NCBI GenBank assembly: GCA_034435975.1
Contig: DAOTWD010000042.1
Span: 1 to 64,000, forward strand
DNA from: CAKZQX01 sp034435975
GTDB lineage: Bacteria > Chloroflexota > Chloroflexia > Chloroflexales > Chloroflexaceae
Direction of reading: 5' to 3'
Length of the DNA stretch: 64,000 nt
Positions within the stretch are counted from its first letter, which is position 1, and each line of letters opens with the position of its first letter. This document shows, in pieces, positions 11,152-20,305 of the stretch. Both the position numbers and the translations under genes were made by a program. A model generated the notes under the pieces. That model searched no databases. It was given only the letters and a program-made list of their open reading frames with translations, and was not told the origin of the DNA.

Positions 11152-12363
11152 ATGCCGCGTGGTGAAATACAAAAGGTGGTGCTGGCTTACTCCGGTGGCC
11201 TGGATACATCTATTATTGTGCCCTGGCTCCGTGAACATTATGGCTGTGAGGTAATCTGCTTTTGTGCCGATGTTGGCCAGGCGGAGGAGTTGCATGGTCT
11301 GGAGGAAAAAGCACAACTGAGCGGAGCGAGTAAAGTGATTGTGCGCGATCTACGTGAAGAGTTTATTCGCGAGTATATTCTACCGACATTACAGGCCGGT
11401 GCTATCTATGAGCGCAAGTATTTGCTCGGGACGTCGTTTGCCCGACCACTGATTGCGAAACATCAGGTTGAGATCGCAGCACAGGAAGGGGCCGATGCTG
11501 TGGCGCATGGGGCTACAGGTAAGGGTAACGATCAGGTGCGCTTTGAACTAGCATACGCCGCTCTCAATCCAGCGTTGCGGGTCATTGCGCCCTGGCGCGA
11601 GTGGGCCATTCGCAGCCGTCAGGATGCGCTCGATTACGCCGCTGAACATCATGTGCCTGTAACAGCAACAGCGGAGAAGATCTATAGTCGTGATCGGAAT
11701 ATCTGGCATCTCAGCCACGAAGGTGGTTTATTGGAAGATCCATGGAACGAGCCAGCTGAGGATATGTTTATGCTCAGTGTGGCACCCGAAGCAGCACCAG
11801 ATCAACCAGAGTATATCGTGCTGGATTTCGAGGCTGGTGTGCCGCTGGGGGTCAATGGGCAGCGGATGGGCCTGGTAGCATTGCTGGAGTATTTGAACGA
11901 TGCTGGTGGCCGGCATGGCATTGGACGGGTCGACATGGTTGAGAACCGGCTGGTGGGCATGAAGAGTCGCGGCGTTTACGAAACACCGGGAGGGACGATT
12001 CTGTATACGGCGCATCGTGAACTGGAGAGTCTCGTGTTGGATCGAGAGACGTTGCGGGTGAAAGACCAGATCGCGCTGGATTATGCGGATCTGGTGTATA
12101 ACGGTCGCTGGTTCACACCGTTGCGCACATGTTATGATGCCTTTGTGCGGGCAACCCAGATCAATTTGACAGGAGCGGTGCGGCTCAAGCTGTATAAGGG
12201 CCAGGTACAGGTGGTAGGACGGCACTCACCACATTCGCTCTATCGTGAAGATCTGGCGACATTTGGAGCTGATGAGATTTATAACCAGCACGATGCAGAG
12301 GGTTTTATCCGTCTATATGGATTGCCATTGAAAGTGCAGGCATTACGACGTCATCAGGAATGA
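11152..12363 (+). CDS. argG: Argininosuccinate synthase
   Basis: Joins citrulline and aspartate at the cost of ATP (to AMP and pyrophosphate) to give argininosuccinate, the penultimate step of arginine synthesis in the cytoplasm. The 403-residue length is normal. The ATP-binding SGGLDTS motif is at residues 14-20, and GATGKGNDQVRFE, a family signature, lies near residue 123. I chose the ATG at 11152, preceded by ACGGAG, over an in-frame TTG seven codons upstream. It is first in a plus-strand arginine cluster, with a terminator-like hairpin in its leader that suggests attenuation. Confidence 0.97.
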   Translation: MPRGEIQKVVLAYSGGLDTSIIVPWLREHYGCEVICFCADVGQAEELHGLEEKAQLSGASKVIVRDLREEFIREYILPTLQAGAIYERKYLLGTSFARPLIAKHQVEIAAQEGADAVAHGATGKGNDQVRFELAYAALNPALRVIAPWREWAIRSRQDALDYAAEHHVPVTATAEKIYSRDRNIWHLSHEGGLLEDPWNEPAEDMFMLSVAPEAAPDQPEYIVLDFEAGVPLGVNGQRMGLVALLEYLNDAGGRHGIGRVDMVENRLVGMKSRGVYETPGGTILYTAHRELESLVLDRETLRVKDQIALDYADLVYNGRWFTPLRTCYDAFVRATQINLTGAVRLKLYKGQVQVVGRHSPHSLYREDLATFGADEIYNQHDAEGFIRLYGLPLKVQALRRHQE

Positions 12364-12406
12364 GCAGTTGTACTACAACCCGTTCCTGCCTATATACCAA
12401 AAAATT

Positions 12407-13147
12407 ATGACACACCTTTATTTGATACGCCACGGTGAAGCTGTGGTTAATGTACAGCCGATAATGGGTGGCATGCGGGGCGATACAGGATTAACACCGC
12501 GTGGTGTGGCACAGGCTGAACGGTTGCGGGATCGCCTACAGGCGACACGCGAAATCAACGCCGATGTGCTGATTGTAAGTACGCTTCCTCGTGCGCGGCA
12601 AACGGCGGAAATTATTGCACCTGCGCTGGGTGTGCCCATCGTGTTTGATGACGATGTACAGGAGTTGCGGATTGGTGAGGCGGATGGTATGTCGCTCAAA
12701 GAAGCCTGGGCCAGGTTTGGTGTACCCGATTTTCGGAAGTATCCCTTTCGCCCGATTGCACCGGGAGGGGAAAATTGGGGCCAGTTTATTCTGCGTGTAG
12801 GGTCAACCCTGGATCGCATTGCCTGTGAACACGCGGGCAAAACCGTGGTGATTGTGTGCCATGGGGGGGTGATTGACGGATCGTTTATCTATTTCTTTGG
12901 CATTAACAGCCTGTCGCTGCCGCAGGTAGAACTCTTTACGCATAACACTTCGATTACCCACTGGGAGCAGCACCACCTCGATGGTGTAGCCCGCTGGCGG
13001 TTGTGGTCTTATAACGATACGACCCATTTGCGCGATATTGGGGTTACTGAAGGTATTCGCTGGACGAGTTTCAAGCCGGAACCAGATACGGGTGCAAGTC
13101 GCCCATCGGTACCATTGCCAACCGAGGAGCAGGAGGAGGAAGCATAG
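12407..13147 (+). CDS. Histidine phosphatase superfamily protein
   Basis: A 246-residue phosphoglycerate-mutase-like protein. The catalytic LIRHGE motif is near residue 6, the SxxxRARQTA segment near 65, and the second catalytic His in VIVCHGG near 150. These residues form the phosphohistidine pocket; the substrate cannot be told from sequence. The start is the ATG directly before the first strand; no good ribosome site precedes it. It lies 43 bases after argG and its stop is 3 bases before argJ, so it belongs to the arginine transcript, although no arginine step requires it. Confidence 0.85.
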   Translation: MTHLYLIRHGEAVVNVQPIMGGMRGDTGLTPRGVAQAERLRDRLQATREINADVLIVSTLPRARQTAEIIAPALGVPIVFDDDVQELRIGEADGMSLKEAWARFGVPDFRKYPFRPIAPGGENWGQFILRVGSTLDRIACEHAGKTVVIVCHGGVIDGSFIYFFGINSLSLPQVELFTHNTSITHWEQHHLDGVARWRLWSYNDTTHLRDIGVTEGIRWTSFKPEPDTGASRPSVPLPTEEQEEEA

Positions 13148-13150
13148 ATT

Positions 13151-14374
13151 ATGACACCTGTCTTTCTGGATCACGGGCATATTACCACGCCAGGTGGTTG
13201 GCGAGCGGCTGCAGTGGCATGCGGTATCCGCCGAGCAGGGCGCCAGGATTTGGCCCTCCTGGTAAGCGATGCGCCATGTGCTGCGGCTGCCATGTTTACG
13301 ACCAATAAGGTTAAGGCCGCACCAGTGCAGTATGGTCAGGCACTACTGGCTCGCAATCCAACTGGTCTACGCGCTGTGGTTGTCAACAGTGGGATTGCCA
13401 ATGCCTGTACAGGCGAACAGGGGGCGGCAGCGGTCGTCACCATAGCACGTGCAGTTGAACAGGCGCTGGCGCTACCTGCCGATAGTACGTTTGTTATGTC
13501 AACCGGGGTGATCGGGATGCAACTCCCAGTCAACAGGCTGACACAGGGGATCGCTGCGGCAGCGACACAATTGGATCCCACACATGGCCCGGATGTAGCG
13601 CGGGCGATTATGACAACCGATACCCGCCCGAAATATTGTGCTGTACAGGTTGATCTCCCTACAGGCGGACAGATCTGGATTGGCGCAATGGCAAAGGGAG
13701 CCGGGATGATTCACCCTAACATGGCAACGATGCTTTGTTTTATTACCACCGACGCCACAGTTACGCCCGCTGCACTGGATGCGGCGCTCCGTTCTGCGGT
13801 GCAGTGTTCGTTTCATTGTATCAGTGTTGATGGCGAAACCAGTACCAATGATACTGTGCTGGCGCTGGCAAATGGGTATGCGGGTCTGGAACCCATTACT
13901 GATATGACCTCGCCAGCCGGTGCAGCTTTTTGTGCCGGGCTGACGCTGGTATGTCAACGTCTGGCACAGGAGATAGTGCGTGATGGCGAGGGAATGTCGC
14001 GCTTTATTACGATCAAGGTACAGGGGGCAGTCAGTGATACGGATGCGCATCGGGCGGCAATGACGGTGGCGCGTTCACCGCTGGTCAAAACAGCGCTGTT
14101 TGGGGCCGATGCTAACTGGGGCCGGGTGGTGTGTGCCCTGGGCTACAGTGGCGCTGAACTCGATCCACAACGACTGACACTGCATTTCAATGGCCTGCCG
14201 GTATTTGCCCACGGGTTGCCGCTCGATTTCGATGAGGAGGCGGCGCATCGTTTGTTGGATGTACCAGAGGTATTGATCGATATAGATCTCGGTCTGGGTA
14301 CTGGCAGTACTACAGTATGGACATGTGATCTTTCGTATGAATATGTACGGATTAATGCTGAGTATCGGACGTAG
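13151..14374 (+). CDS. argJ: Bifunctional ornithine acetyltransferase / N-acetylglutamate synthase
   Basis: Transfers the acetyl group from N-acetylornithine to glutamate, closing the arginine acetyl cycle; many members also acetylate glutamate from acetyl-CoA. At 407 residues it is full length. The self-cleavage region reads KGAGMIHPNMATML, with the nucleophilic Thr at residue 193, which becomes the N-terminus of the beta chain. The C-terminal segment with GANWGRV near residue 323 is typical. The start codon lies three bases after the preceding stop, so translation is probably coupled. Whether it has one or both activities cannot be read here; an argA-like gene nearby makes the mono-functional form possible. 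Confidence 0.95.
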   Translation: MTPVFLDHGHITTPGGWRAAAVACGIRRAGRQDLALLVSDAPCAAAAMFTTNKVKAAPVQYGQALLARNPTGLRAVVVNSGIANACTGEQGAAAVVTIARAVEQALALPADSTFVMSTGVIGMQLPVNRLTQGIAAAATQLDPTHGPDVARAIMTTDTRPKYCAVQVDLPTGGQIWIGAMAKGAGMIHPNMATMLCFITTDATVTPAALDAALRSAVQCSFHCISVDGETSTNDTVLALANGYAGLEPITDMTSPAGAAFCAGLTLVCQRLAQEIVRDGEGMSRFITIKVQGAVSDTDAHRAAMTVARSPLVKTALFGADANWGRVVCALGYSGAELDPQRLTLHFNGLPVFAHGLPLDFDEEAAHRLLDVPEVLIDIDLGLGTGSTTVWTCDLSYEYVRINAEYRT

Positions 14375-14475
14375 AACGTGCGGCATGCGGTGTCTTCAGA
14401 TGACAGGTGACAGATACACAGGCTGGATGAAATCGTTCACCGTTCTCTGTTCATGATTCAAGGAAAAACAGGCAT

Positions 14476-15882
14476 ATGAGCCATCAGTTGTGGGGCGGGC
14501 GTTTTGCGACACCAACCGCCGATGATATGCGCCAATTCAACGACTCGTTTCGGTTTGATCGACGGCTGGCGGATGCTGACATCACTGGTAGTGTGGCCTG
14601 GGCACAGGCGCTGGCGGCTGCGCATGTGATAACCGACGTAGAGTGTGCTACGTTGGTGCATGGGCTAAACCTGATCCGTCGGGAATTTGCTGAGGGTCGC
14701 TTTCTGTCTGCTCCTGGTGATGAAGATATTCATACCGCTGTCGAACGGCGTCTGCTCGAACTGGTGGGGCCAGTCGCTGGCAAGTTGCACACTGGTCGCT
14801 CGCGCAACGACCAGGTAGCAACAGATATGCGCATCTTCTGCATTGAGGCCGGTCAGACGTTGCAGGCAGAACTATGCCATCTCCAGCAGGCGTTTCTACA
14901 CCAGGCCGAACAGCATACAACGACCCTGATGCCGGGCTACACCCATCTGCAACGTGCTCAGCCGATCACGTTTGGGCACTGGTGCTTGGCATATGTCGAG
15001 ATGTTTGAGCGTGACCGGCAGCGACTGGCGGATGCTATAGATCGTACACGGAGCCTGCCGCTGGGGGTGGGCGCACTGGCTGGCAATAGCCTGGGCGTGG
15101 ATCGGTCGGCACTGGCAGCACAACTGGTGACAGCGCAGGGGGAAATACCTTTTACGACCGTAGCGGCCAATTCGTTAGATGCGGTTGCTGACCGTGATTT
15201 TGTGGTCGAGTTGCTTTTTGATTGTGCCATGATTGGCATGCATCTCAGTCGCATGGCCGAAGACCTCATCCTCTACAGCAGTGCCGAATATGGCTTTATC
15301 GAACTTGCGGACGAGTATAGCACCGGCTCAAGTCTGATGCCGCAGAAGAAGAATCCTGATAGTATGGAACTGTTGCGTGGCAAGAGCGGGCGGTTGATTG
15401 GCAATCTGGTCACGTTGTTGACCGTCCTCAAGGGCACACCTCTGGCCTACAATAAGGATTTGCAGGAAGACAAGGAACCGCTGTTTGACAGTCTGGACAC
15501 CTTGCAACTGGGATTACGAGTGGCGGCGGCAGCCGTGATGACGCTCGTGGTGCATCCCAAGCGGATGGCTGCCGCGCTGGATGATGCAATGCTGGCGACG
15601 GATCTGGCCGATGAACTGGTACGCCGTGGCGTACCTTTTCGTGAAGCCCATGGCAAGATAGGGCAACTGGTGCGACAGGCAATGGCTCAGGGCGTTAGTC
15701 TACGGCAGTTACCACTGGAAGCTTATCAAGCGGTGCATACCGATCTCGATCCGTCGATCTATGCACTGTTTGATTTTACGCGCAGCGTGATGCACAAGAA
15801 TAGCCTGGGTGGTACTGCACCGGAGCGTGTAGCCGAACAGGTGGCTGCCTGGCGACAACGCCTTGTGCGCATATCCGAGTGA
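14476..15882 (+). CDS. argH: Argininosuccinate lyase
   Basis: Splits argininosuccinate into arginine and fumarate, the final step of the pathway. The 468-residue protein belongs to the fumarase/aspartase superfamily. The signature GSSLMPQKKNPD is at residues 284-295 and contains the catalytic Ser loop. The N-terminal WGGRF motif and HTGRSRNDQ near residue 98 are also present. The gene follows argJ by about 100 bases on the same strand. Family assignment is certain. Confidence 0.97.
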   Translation: MSHQLWGGRFATPTADDMRQFNDSFRFDRRLADADITGSVAWAQALAAAHVITDVECATLVHGLNLIRREFAEGRFLSAPGDEDIHTAVERRLLELVGPVAGKLHTGRSRNDQVATDMRIFCIEAGQTLQAELCHLQQAFLHQAEQHTTTLMPGYTHLQRAQPITFGHWCLAYVEMFERDRQRLADAIDRTRSLPLGVGALAGNSLGVDRSALAAQLVTAQGEIPFTTVAANSLDAVADRDFVVELLFDCAMIGMHLSRMAEDLILYSSAEYGFIELADEYSTGSSLMPQKKNPDSMELLRGKSGRLIGNLVTLLTVLKGTPLAYNKDLQEDKEPLFDSLDTLQLGLRVAAAAVMTLVVHPKRMAAALDDAMLATDLADELVRRGVPFREAHGKIGQLVRQAMAQGVSLRQLPLEAYQAVHTDLDPSIYALFDFTRSVMHKNSLGGTAPERVAEQVAAWRQRLVRISE

Positions 15883-16103
15883 AATGTTTACCCTTTATAT
15901 TCACCGGGCCTTTATGGCTTTACGACCTGATACAGGATTGCTATAGAGATACTACATAGCTCCCGCTGAACGCTTCATGTTCCTGGAAGCAACGACTGCA
16001 AAAGGCGGCCCCAAACTGGTTGAAACCGGGCCGCGGGTTTGTGATGATATGGTGGATCATTTGCCGGATATGGAGTTGAATCTGATATAACAGGGTGCCT
16101 CGC

Positions 16104-17165
16104 ATGGTAAATAGAACTGAACTGACCCCGCTGCAGCAGTGGCGCATGCAGGCTCTGAACTGGATATTGCAGATAGCACTGGTGGTTGCTACACCGACCG
16201 CCGTGCTGACGGGGATAAATGCATTTTCGAGTGGACGCCTGGTACAAGGGGCAATTTACCTTGGTGGCTTTGTTGTCATTGCTATTCTCACATTCGCCCG
16301 GCATATCCCATTTGTGATACGGGCCGGGTTTGCCCTCGCTATCTGTTATGGTGTTGGGCTGACTGCCCTGGGTGTAACCAGTGTGTTTGGCACTGGCCCG
16401 ATGTATATAATGACCTTTATCCTGCTGGCGGCCTTTCTGTTTGGTTTGCGGGTAGGAATCGTGGCGGTGTTGCTTAGTGTACCACCGCTTCTCTGGGCAG
16501 TTACTCTGGTACTCTCCAATGGGCCTTTTGTGGCCTCGGCCCATGAGATATTGCATACACCTATGTCTCTGAGCATCAGTGTACTAACCCTGTTAGGGAT
16601 CAGCATCCTGTTTCTGACGGCGATTGTGTCACTGGCGAGCCGCTTGAGCCAGAGTTTGCAGAGTGCGGAGCAATTGTTCAGTGCCGCCATAAGCGCGCAG
16701 CGTCAGGCGGAGGAGCAAGCCGTGATGCTGGCACAGCAGGTGGAAAAACTGGAACAGCAATATCAGAAGGAGTATCAGTTGCGCAGCCTGGTGGCGACGT
16801 TGGAGGCACCCATAGTCACGCTGGCTAAAGGTGTGCTATTAGCGACTATTGTGGGTATCATCGATCAACAGCGATCACAGGCGCTGGTGCAGCGCCTGTT
16901 GCAGGTGGTCTATGATCAGCATGCGCATACACTGGTGCTGGATGTGACGGGTGTGGCGACAATAGATGACCAGGTGGCCCATACGCTGGTACAGGCAACA
17001 CAGGCCCTGTTTTTGCTAGGATGTCGGGTGGTTATGACCGGGGTAACGGCGCAGGTCGCGGCGACCATCGTTCAGCGCGATATGAACACCACAGGATTGG
17101 TGACGGCGCAGTCACCACAAGAGGTGTTGGGGATGTTCAACACTATCCACCAGAATGTGGTATAA
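16104..17165 (+). CDS. Membrane-anchored STAS-domain protein
   Basis: A 353-residue protein with about six transmembrane segments (residues 15-175), a coiled-coil linker (about 190-225, rich in Gln/Glu) and a C-terminal STAS domain (about 240-350). The STAS domain resembles RsbR-type stressosome proteins. At the position where RsbR carries its phosphorylated Thr, this protein reads IDDQVA, with Asp in place of Thr, and the earlier Thr site reads VGIIDQQR with Ile. It may therefore be locked in a phospho-mimic state. I chose the ATG at 16104 over a GTG three codons upstream because AGGG stands well placed. It sits between argH and the argA-like gene. Confidence 0.75.
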   Translation: MVNRTELTPLQQWRMQALNWILQIALVVATPTAVLTGINAFSSGRLVQGAIYLGGFVVIAILTFARHIPFVIRAGFALAICYGVGLTALGVTSVFGTGPMYIMTFILLAAFLFGLRVGIVAVLLSVPPLLWAVTLVLSNGPFVASAHEILHTPMSLSISVLTLLGISILFLTAIVSLASRLSQSLQSAEQLFSAAISAQRQAEEQAVMLAQQVEKLEQQYQKEYQLRSLVATLEAPIVTLAKGVLLATIVGIIDQQRSQALVQRLLQVVYDQHAHTLVLDVTGVATIDDQVAHTLVQATQALFLLGCRVVMTGVTAQVAATIVQRDMNTTGLVTAQSPQEVLGMFNTIHQNVV

Positions 17166-17216
17166 TCCGCCCCTTGTAGTTTGTGTGTATTGCACAAAAG
17201 GAGACAAGAAGAAGTT

Positions 17217-17747
17217 ATGCAGAATGTCTCTGTTGCACTGTATCAACCACCAGCGACGTTGACGCAATTGTTTGTATCGCCGCAGACGGATGCGGTAGTG
17301 CGACGGGCCCATGTGCGTGATGTCCCTCGCCTGTATGAGCTGATCAATTATTATGCAGCACGAGGTGATATGTTGCCTAAAACACTGGATCAGCTCTATA
17401 ACCGGATCCGCGAGTTTCATGTGGCCGACGTGGAAGGTGAGGTTGTAGGCTGTGCCGGGTTGAAAATCACCTGGCAGGATCTGGCTGAGGTGGTGAGTGT
17501 CGCCGTGCATCCTGAATTTCAAGGGCGCGGATTGGGTCGGCGCCTGGTTGAGTCATTGCTCGTTGAGGCACAGGAGATGAATATCGCCTCGCTGTTTACA
17601 CTGACACTACAGGTGGGCTTCTTTAGTCGTCTGGGCTTCCGTGAAGTGCCACGTCTGCATTTGCCGCATAAGATCTGGCAGGATTGCTCAGGTTGTTTTA
17701 AGCAGGATCGTTGTGATGAAGTGGCAATGGTGCGTTCTGTATTGTAA
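17217..17747 (+). CDS. Short GNAT N-acetylglutamate-synthase-like acetyltransferase
   Basis: A 176-residue GNAT protein. The acetyl-CoA loop reads QGRGLGRRL near residue 100, and the C-terminus has the Cys pattern DCSGC then CDEVAM that marks the short, kinase-domain-free N-acetylglutamate synthases (ArgA-like). These acetylate glutamate at the start of arginine synthesis; location two genes from argH supports this. The alternative is another small-molecule acetyltransferase. The ATG at 17217 follows an AAGGAGA sequence 13 bases upstream; an in-frame TTG 12 codons earlier is less likely. It begins about 50 bases after the STAS gene. Confidence 0.7.
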   Translation: MQNVSVALYQPPATLTQLFVSPQTDAVVRRAHVRDVPRLYELINYYAARGDMLPKTLDQLYNRIREFHVADVEGEVVGCAGLKITWQDLAEVVSVAVHPEFQGRGLGRRLVESLLVEAQEMNIASLFTLTLQVGFFSRLGFREVPRLHLPHKIWQDCSGCFKQDRCDEVAMVRSVL

Positions 17748-17875
17748 GCTGTGATGCACTTTGTGAGCTATAGTATGTTGTGGTGTGAGGCATCGTAGCT
17801 GGCTGAACTCAGCAGTCAGGCTAAAGGTGATCGGTGAGAACCAGGACAGCAAAGAAGGAGAAGGAACCACGTCGT

Positions 17876-18688
17876 ATGTCAGATATTGATAGTCTTACCG
17901 CCCAGATGCAAGCCCTCAAAGCCCAGTTGCAGCAGGAACGTCTTTATTTTCAGCAGCTTATTAATCATTTCCTGGCCGTAATCTACTTTCGTGATGTTAA
18001 TGGACACTTCACTCTGTTCAATCGAAACCATGCTCGTATCCTCAATTGTGAGCCTGAAGATCTGGTGGGCAAGCAAGGCTATGATCTGTTTCCTAAAGAG
18101 ATGGCTGCAGTGTTTCGTGAAAATGATCGCCGTGTGTTAGAAACGGGTGAAGTTCTCGATTTTCCTGAACAAGCTCCCCAGGATGATGGAATGCACACCT
18201 ACCGCTCGATCAAGTTTCCTATCCGTGATGAACATGGGGTTATTATTGGTATCGGGGGAATCTCGATTGACATCACTGACCAGCAGCAAATCATCGAGAC
18301 CCAGCGCGAAACGCTGCGCGAACTGTCGACTCCGCTGATTCCGCTGACTGATCAGGTGGTCATTATGCCGCTCATCGGTACCATCGACAGCCAGCGGGCG
18401 CAACAGATTATGGAGGCGTTGCTCACCGGTGTGGCGCAATACCAATCAGAACTGGTGATTATTGACATTACGGGCGTACAGGTCGTGGATACACAGGTGG
18501 CTCAGGCACTCGTGAGTGCGGCCCAGGCGATACGCTTGCTGGGGGCAAAAGTGATGCTGACCGGTATTCAACCGCAGATCGCTCAGACGCTAGTACATCT
18601 GGGTATTGATCTGAGCGGCATTGATACGCGTAGTAGCCTGCAAGCAGGCATTGCCGCTGCACTGCGCAATCTTAAGGAGATGACCTGA
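17876..18688 (+). CDS. PAS-STAS RsbR-like signalling protein
   Basis: A 270-residue soluble protein with a short coiled coil (residues 1-25), a PAS domain (about 25-150, YFRDVNGHFTLFNRNH being typical) and a STAS domain (about 160-265). The STAS domain keeps both Thr positions phosphorylated in RsbR: IGTIDSQRA and VVDTQVAQAL. It is therefore a likely stressosome-type sensor that is phosphorylated by a partner kinase not visible here. Its STAS half is clearly paralogous to the membrane STAS protein two genes upstream, which lacks both Thr residues. The start ATG has a GAAGGAGAAGGAA purine tract about ten bases upstream. Confidence 0.8.
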   Translation: MSDIDSLTAQMQALKAQLQQERLYFQQLINHFLAVIYFRDVNGHFTLFNRNHARILNCEPEDLVGKQGYDLFPKEMAAVFRENDRRVLETGEVLDFPEQAPQDDGMHTYRSIKFPIRDEHGVIIGIGGISIDITDQQQIIETQRETLRELSTPLIPLTDQVVIMPLIGTIDSQRAQQIMEALLTGVAQYQSELVIIDITGVQVVDTQVAQALVSAAQAIRLLGAKVMLTGIQPQIAQTLVHLGIDLSGIDTRSSLQAGIAAALRNLKEMT

Positions 18689-18778
18689 CTGTTCAACGTC
18701 GCCAGCAGTTATCATTCGTCAGTGCGTTTTGTTTCGGTATCACCTCAATCTATATCCTCATGCGCGATGCGCTGCCGG

Positions 18779-18829
18779 CGGGTCGTACTGGTGTACTGGT
18801 GCCGATGCTCCCGTGTCGGCACCGACCCG
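18779..18829. other. Nested stem-loop between genes
   Basis: CGGGTCG (18779-18785) pairs with CGACCCG (18823-18829), and inside it GTGCCGA (18799-18805) pairs with TCGGCAC (18816-18822). No T tract follows. It lies between the PAS-STAS gene and the methyltransferase gene and may limit read-through. Confidence 0.4.
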
Positions 18830-18981
18830 CGTTCTGAAAGCGCTTCAACCACGTCTCTTCCTCCCTGGAATGTACAGACTGCATACCTCGCTTCGTTATC
18901 GCATCGGTTGCACAGGTATGGTATAGTTGCGGAGTGCGATGAACATTTTTTCATCATTGTATGAGGAGACTATATCCCAAT

Positions 18982-19749
18982 ATGAGTGAACACATCCGCG
19001 ATGAGTACGAGACTGTGGCTGAACAGTATAATACGTCATTCCAGCTTGCCTATCGCATCCACGTCGAACAATACACGACGATGCAGGCGCTATCTCAGAT
19101 CGGTGGAGTAGCGGGCAAAACTGTCCTGGACATAGCCTGTGGAACGGGGCATTATACCCGTCTGCTACGCCAGCAAGGTGCCACACGCGTCGTGGGCATT
19201 GATCTGTCGCCAGACATGATTCGCGTGGCGCAACGGACAGAGCAAGAGAATCCGTTGGGTGGAATTACGTATCATGTGGCCGATGCCGGGGCATTGGATG
19301 CATATGGAACCTTTGATCTAGCCGTCGCCGTCTATCTGTTTCACTACGCACAGTCGCCGGCGCATCTGAGGAACATATGTCAGGGTATTGCGCACAATTT
19401 GCGTTCAGGCGCAACGTTTGTGACGTATGGCTTGCACCCGAATCTATGTCTGCAACCGGATTATTATCTACAATATGGGGTCAATATTTTTGCTCCGACG
19501 ACGCCCCTTCAGGATGGCGATCAGTATGCGTTTGCCTTTCGTATGCAAGATTCCTGGTCGCCACAGATCCCAGTGTACTACTGGTCATTTCAGGCCATGG
19601 AGCAGGCGCTCCAGCAGGCCCGGTTTACCAATATCAGGTGGCAAGACGCACAGGTCGCTGCTGAAGGTATAGCTGAACATGGCAGCGAGTTCTGGCGTGC
19701 CTATCAGGACTGCCCACACTGTACGCTCTTGATTGCCAACAAGCAGTAA
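18982..19749 (+). CDS. Class I SAM-dependent methyltransferase
   Basis: A 255-residue Rossmann-fold methyltransferase. Motif I reads VLDIACGTGHY near residue 46, the acidic end of strand 2 is GIDLSPDM near 71, and the post-motif DLAVAVYLFHY follows near 113. The acceptor substrate is unknown. I chose the ATG at 18982 because AGGAG stands about 12 bases upstream; an in-frame ATG seven codons earlier overlaps that site. The gene stands apart from the arginine cluster by about 290 bases containing a stem-loop, so it probably has its own promoter. Confidence 0.85.
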   Translation: MSEHIRDEYETVAEQYNTSFQLAYRIHVEQYTTMQALSQIGGVAGKTVLDIACGTGHYTRLLRQQGATRVVGIDLSPDMIRVAQRTEQENPLGGITYHVADAGALDAYGTFDLAVAVYLFHYAQSPAHLRNICQGIAHNLRSGATFVTYGLHPNLCLQPDYYLQYGVNIFAPTTPLQDGDQYAFAFRMQDSWSPQIPVYYWSFQAMEQALQQARFTNIRWQDAQVAAEGIAEHGSEFWRAYQDCPHCTLLIANKQ

Positions 19750-20305
19750 CCTAACAGAGACGTTCGCTGGCACGCCTGCCAGATCAGGGGACGGCGTTTC
19801 ACATCAGGACATACGCGGTCGCTCGAATAAATAATACATCCAGATCTTTACTCGGTGGCATGGTCAACTGGTCTTTTCTCCTGTGGCAGAGGGATATTTT
19901 TCTGGAACGTAGGGACAAATTGTGAGCCTCATGTTTCGCTTTCGGTGAAAAATGAGACCCACAAAACAGAGTACGTATCGCTCTGCCGCAGACGAAACCC
20001 ATCTCGTGATGAACGACCACGTGCGTCCTGTAACCTGACACGAAGGACGCGGTGGCTTAAAGCTCCTGCTTTTTTCGCTTTCGACAGCTCTGCCAAAGGC
20101 GTAAAGGGAAGCTAACTATATCCCCGCGTAACCCGATCATTGTTCCACCGTTCCAGTGTTTATGACATCTCGCGACTTGAATAAAGGACAAAAGTACACC
20201 GTTATGAACCTGGAAATGGCAGTCAAATGATGCTAAGATAGAACCTGTACGCTGCGTACGCGAGCGAAACCTCGCGTATGGATTTAAGATACGAGGAGCT
20301 TTCTT
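19750..20305. other. Intergenic region with a 5' hairpin
   Basis: About 550 bases without a credible gene. Near its right end TACGCGAG (20257-20264) pairs with CTCGCGTA (20271-20278), forming an eight-bp hairpin about 30 bases before the CAP-domain gene. It could be a leader element of that gene. Nothing else is recognised. Confidence 0.4.
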
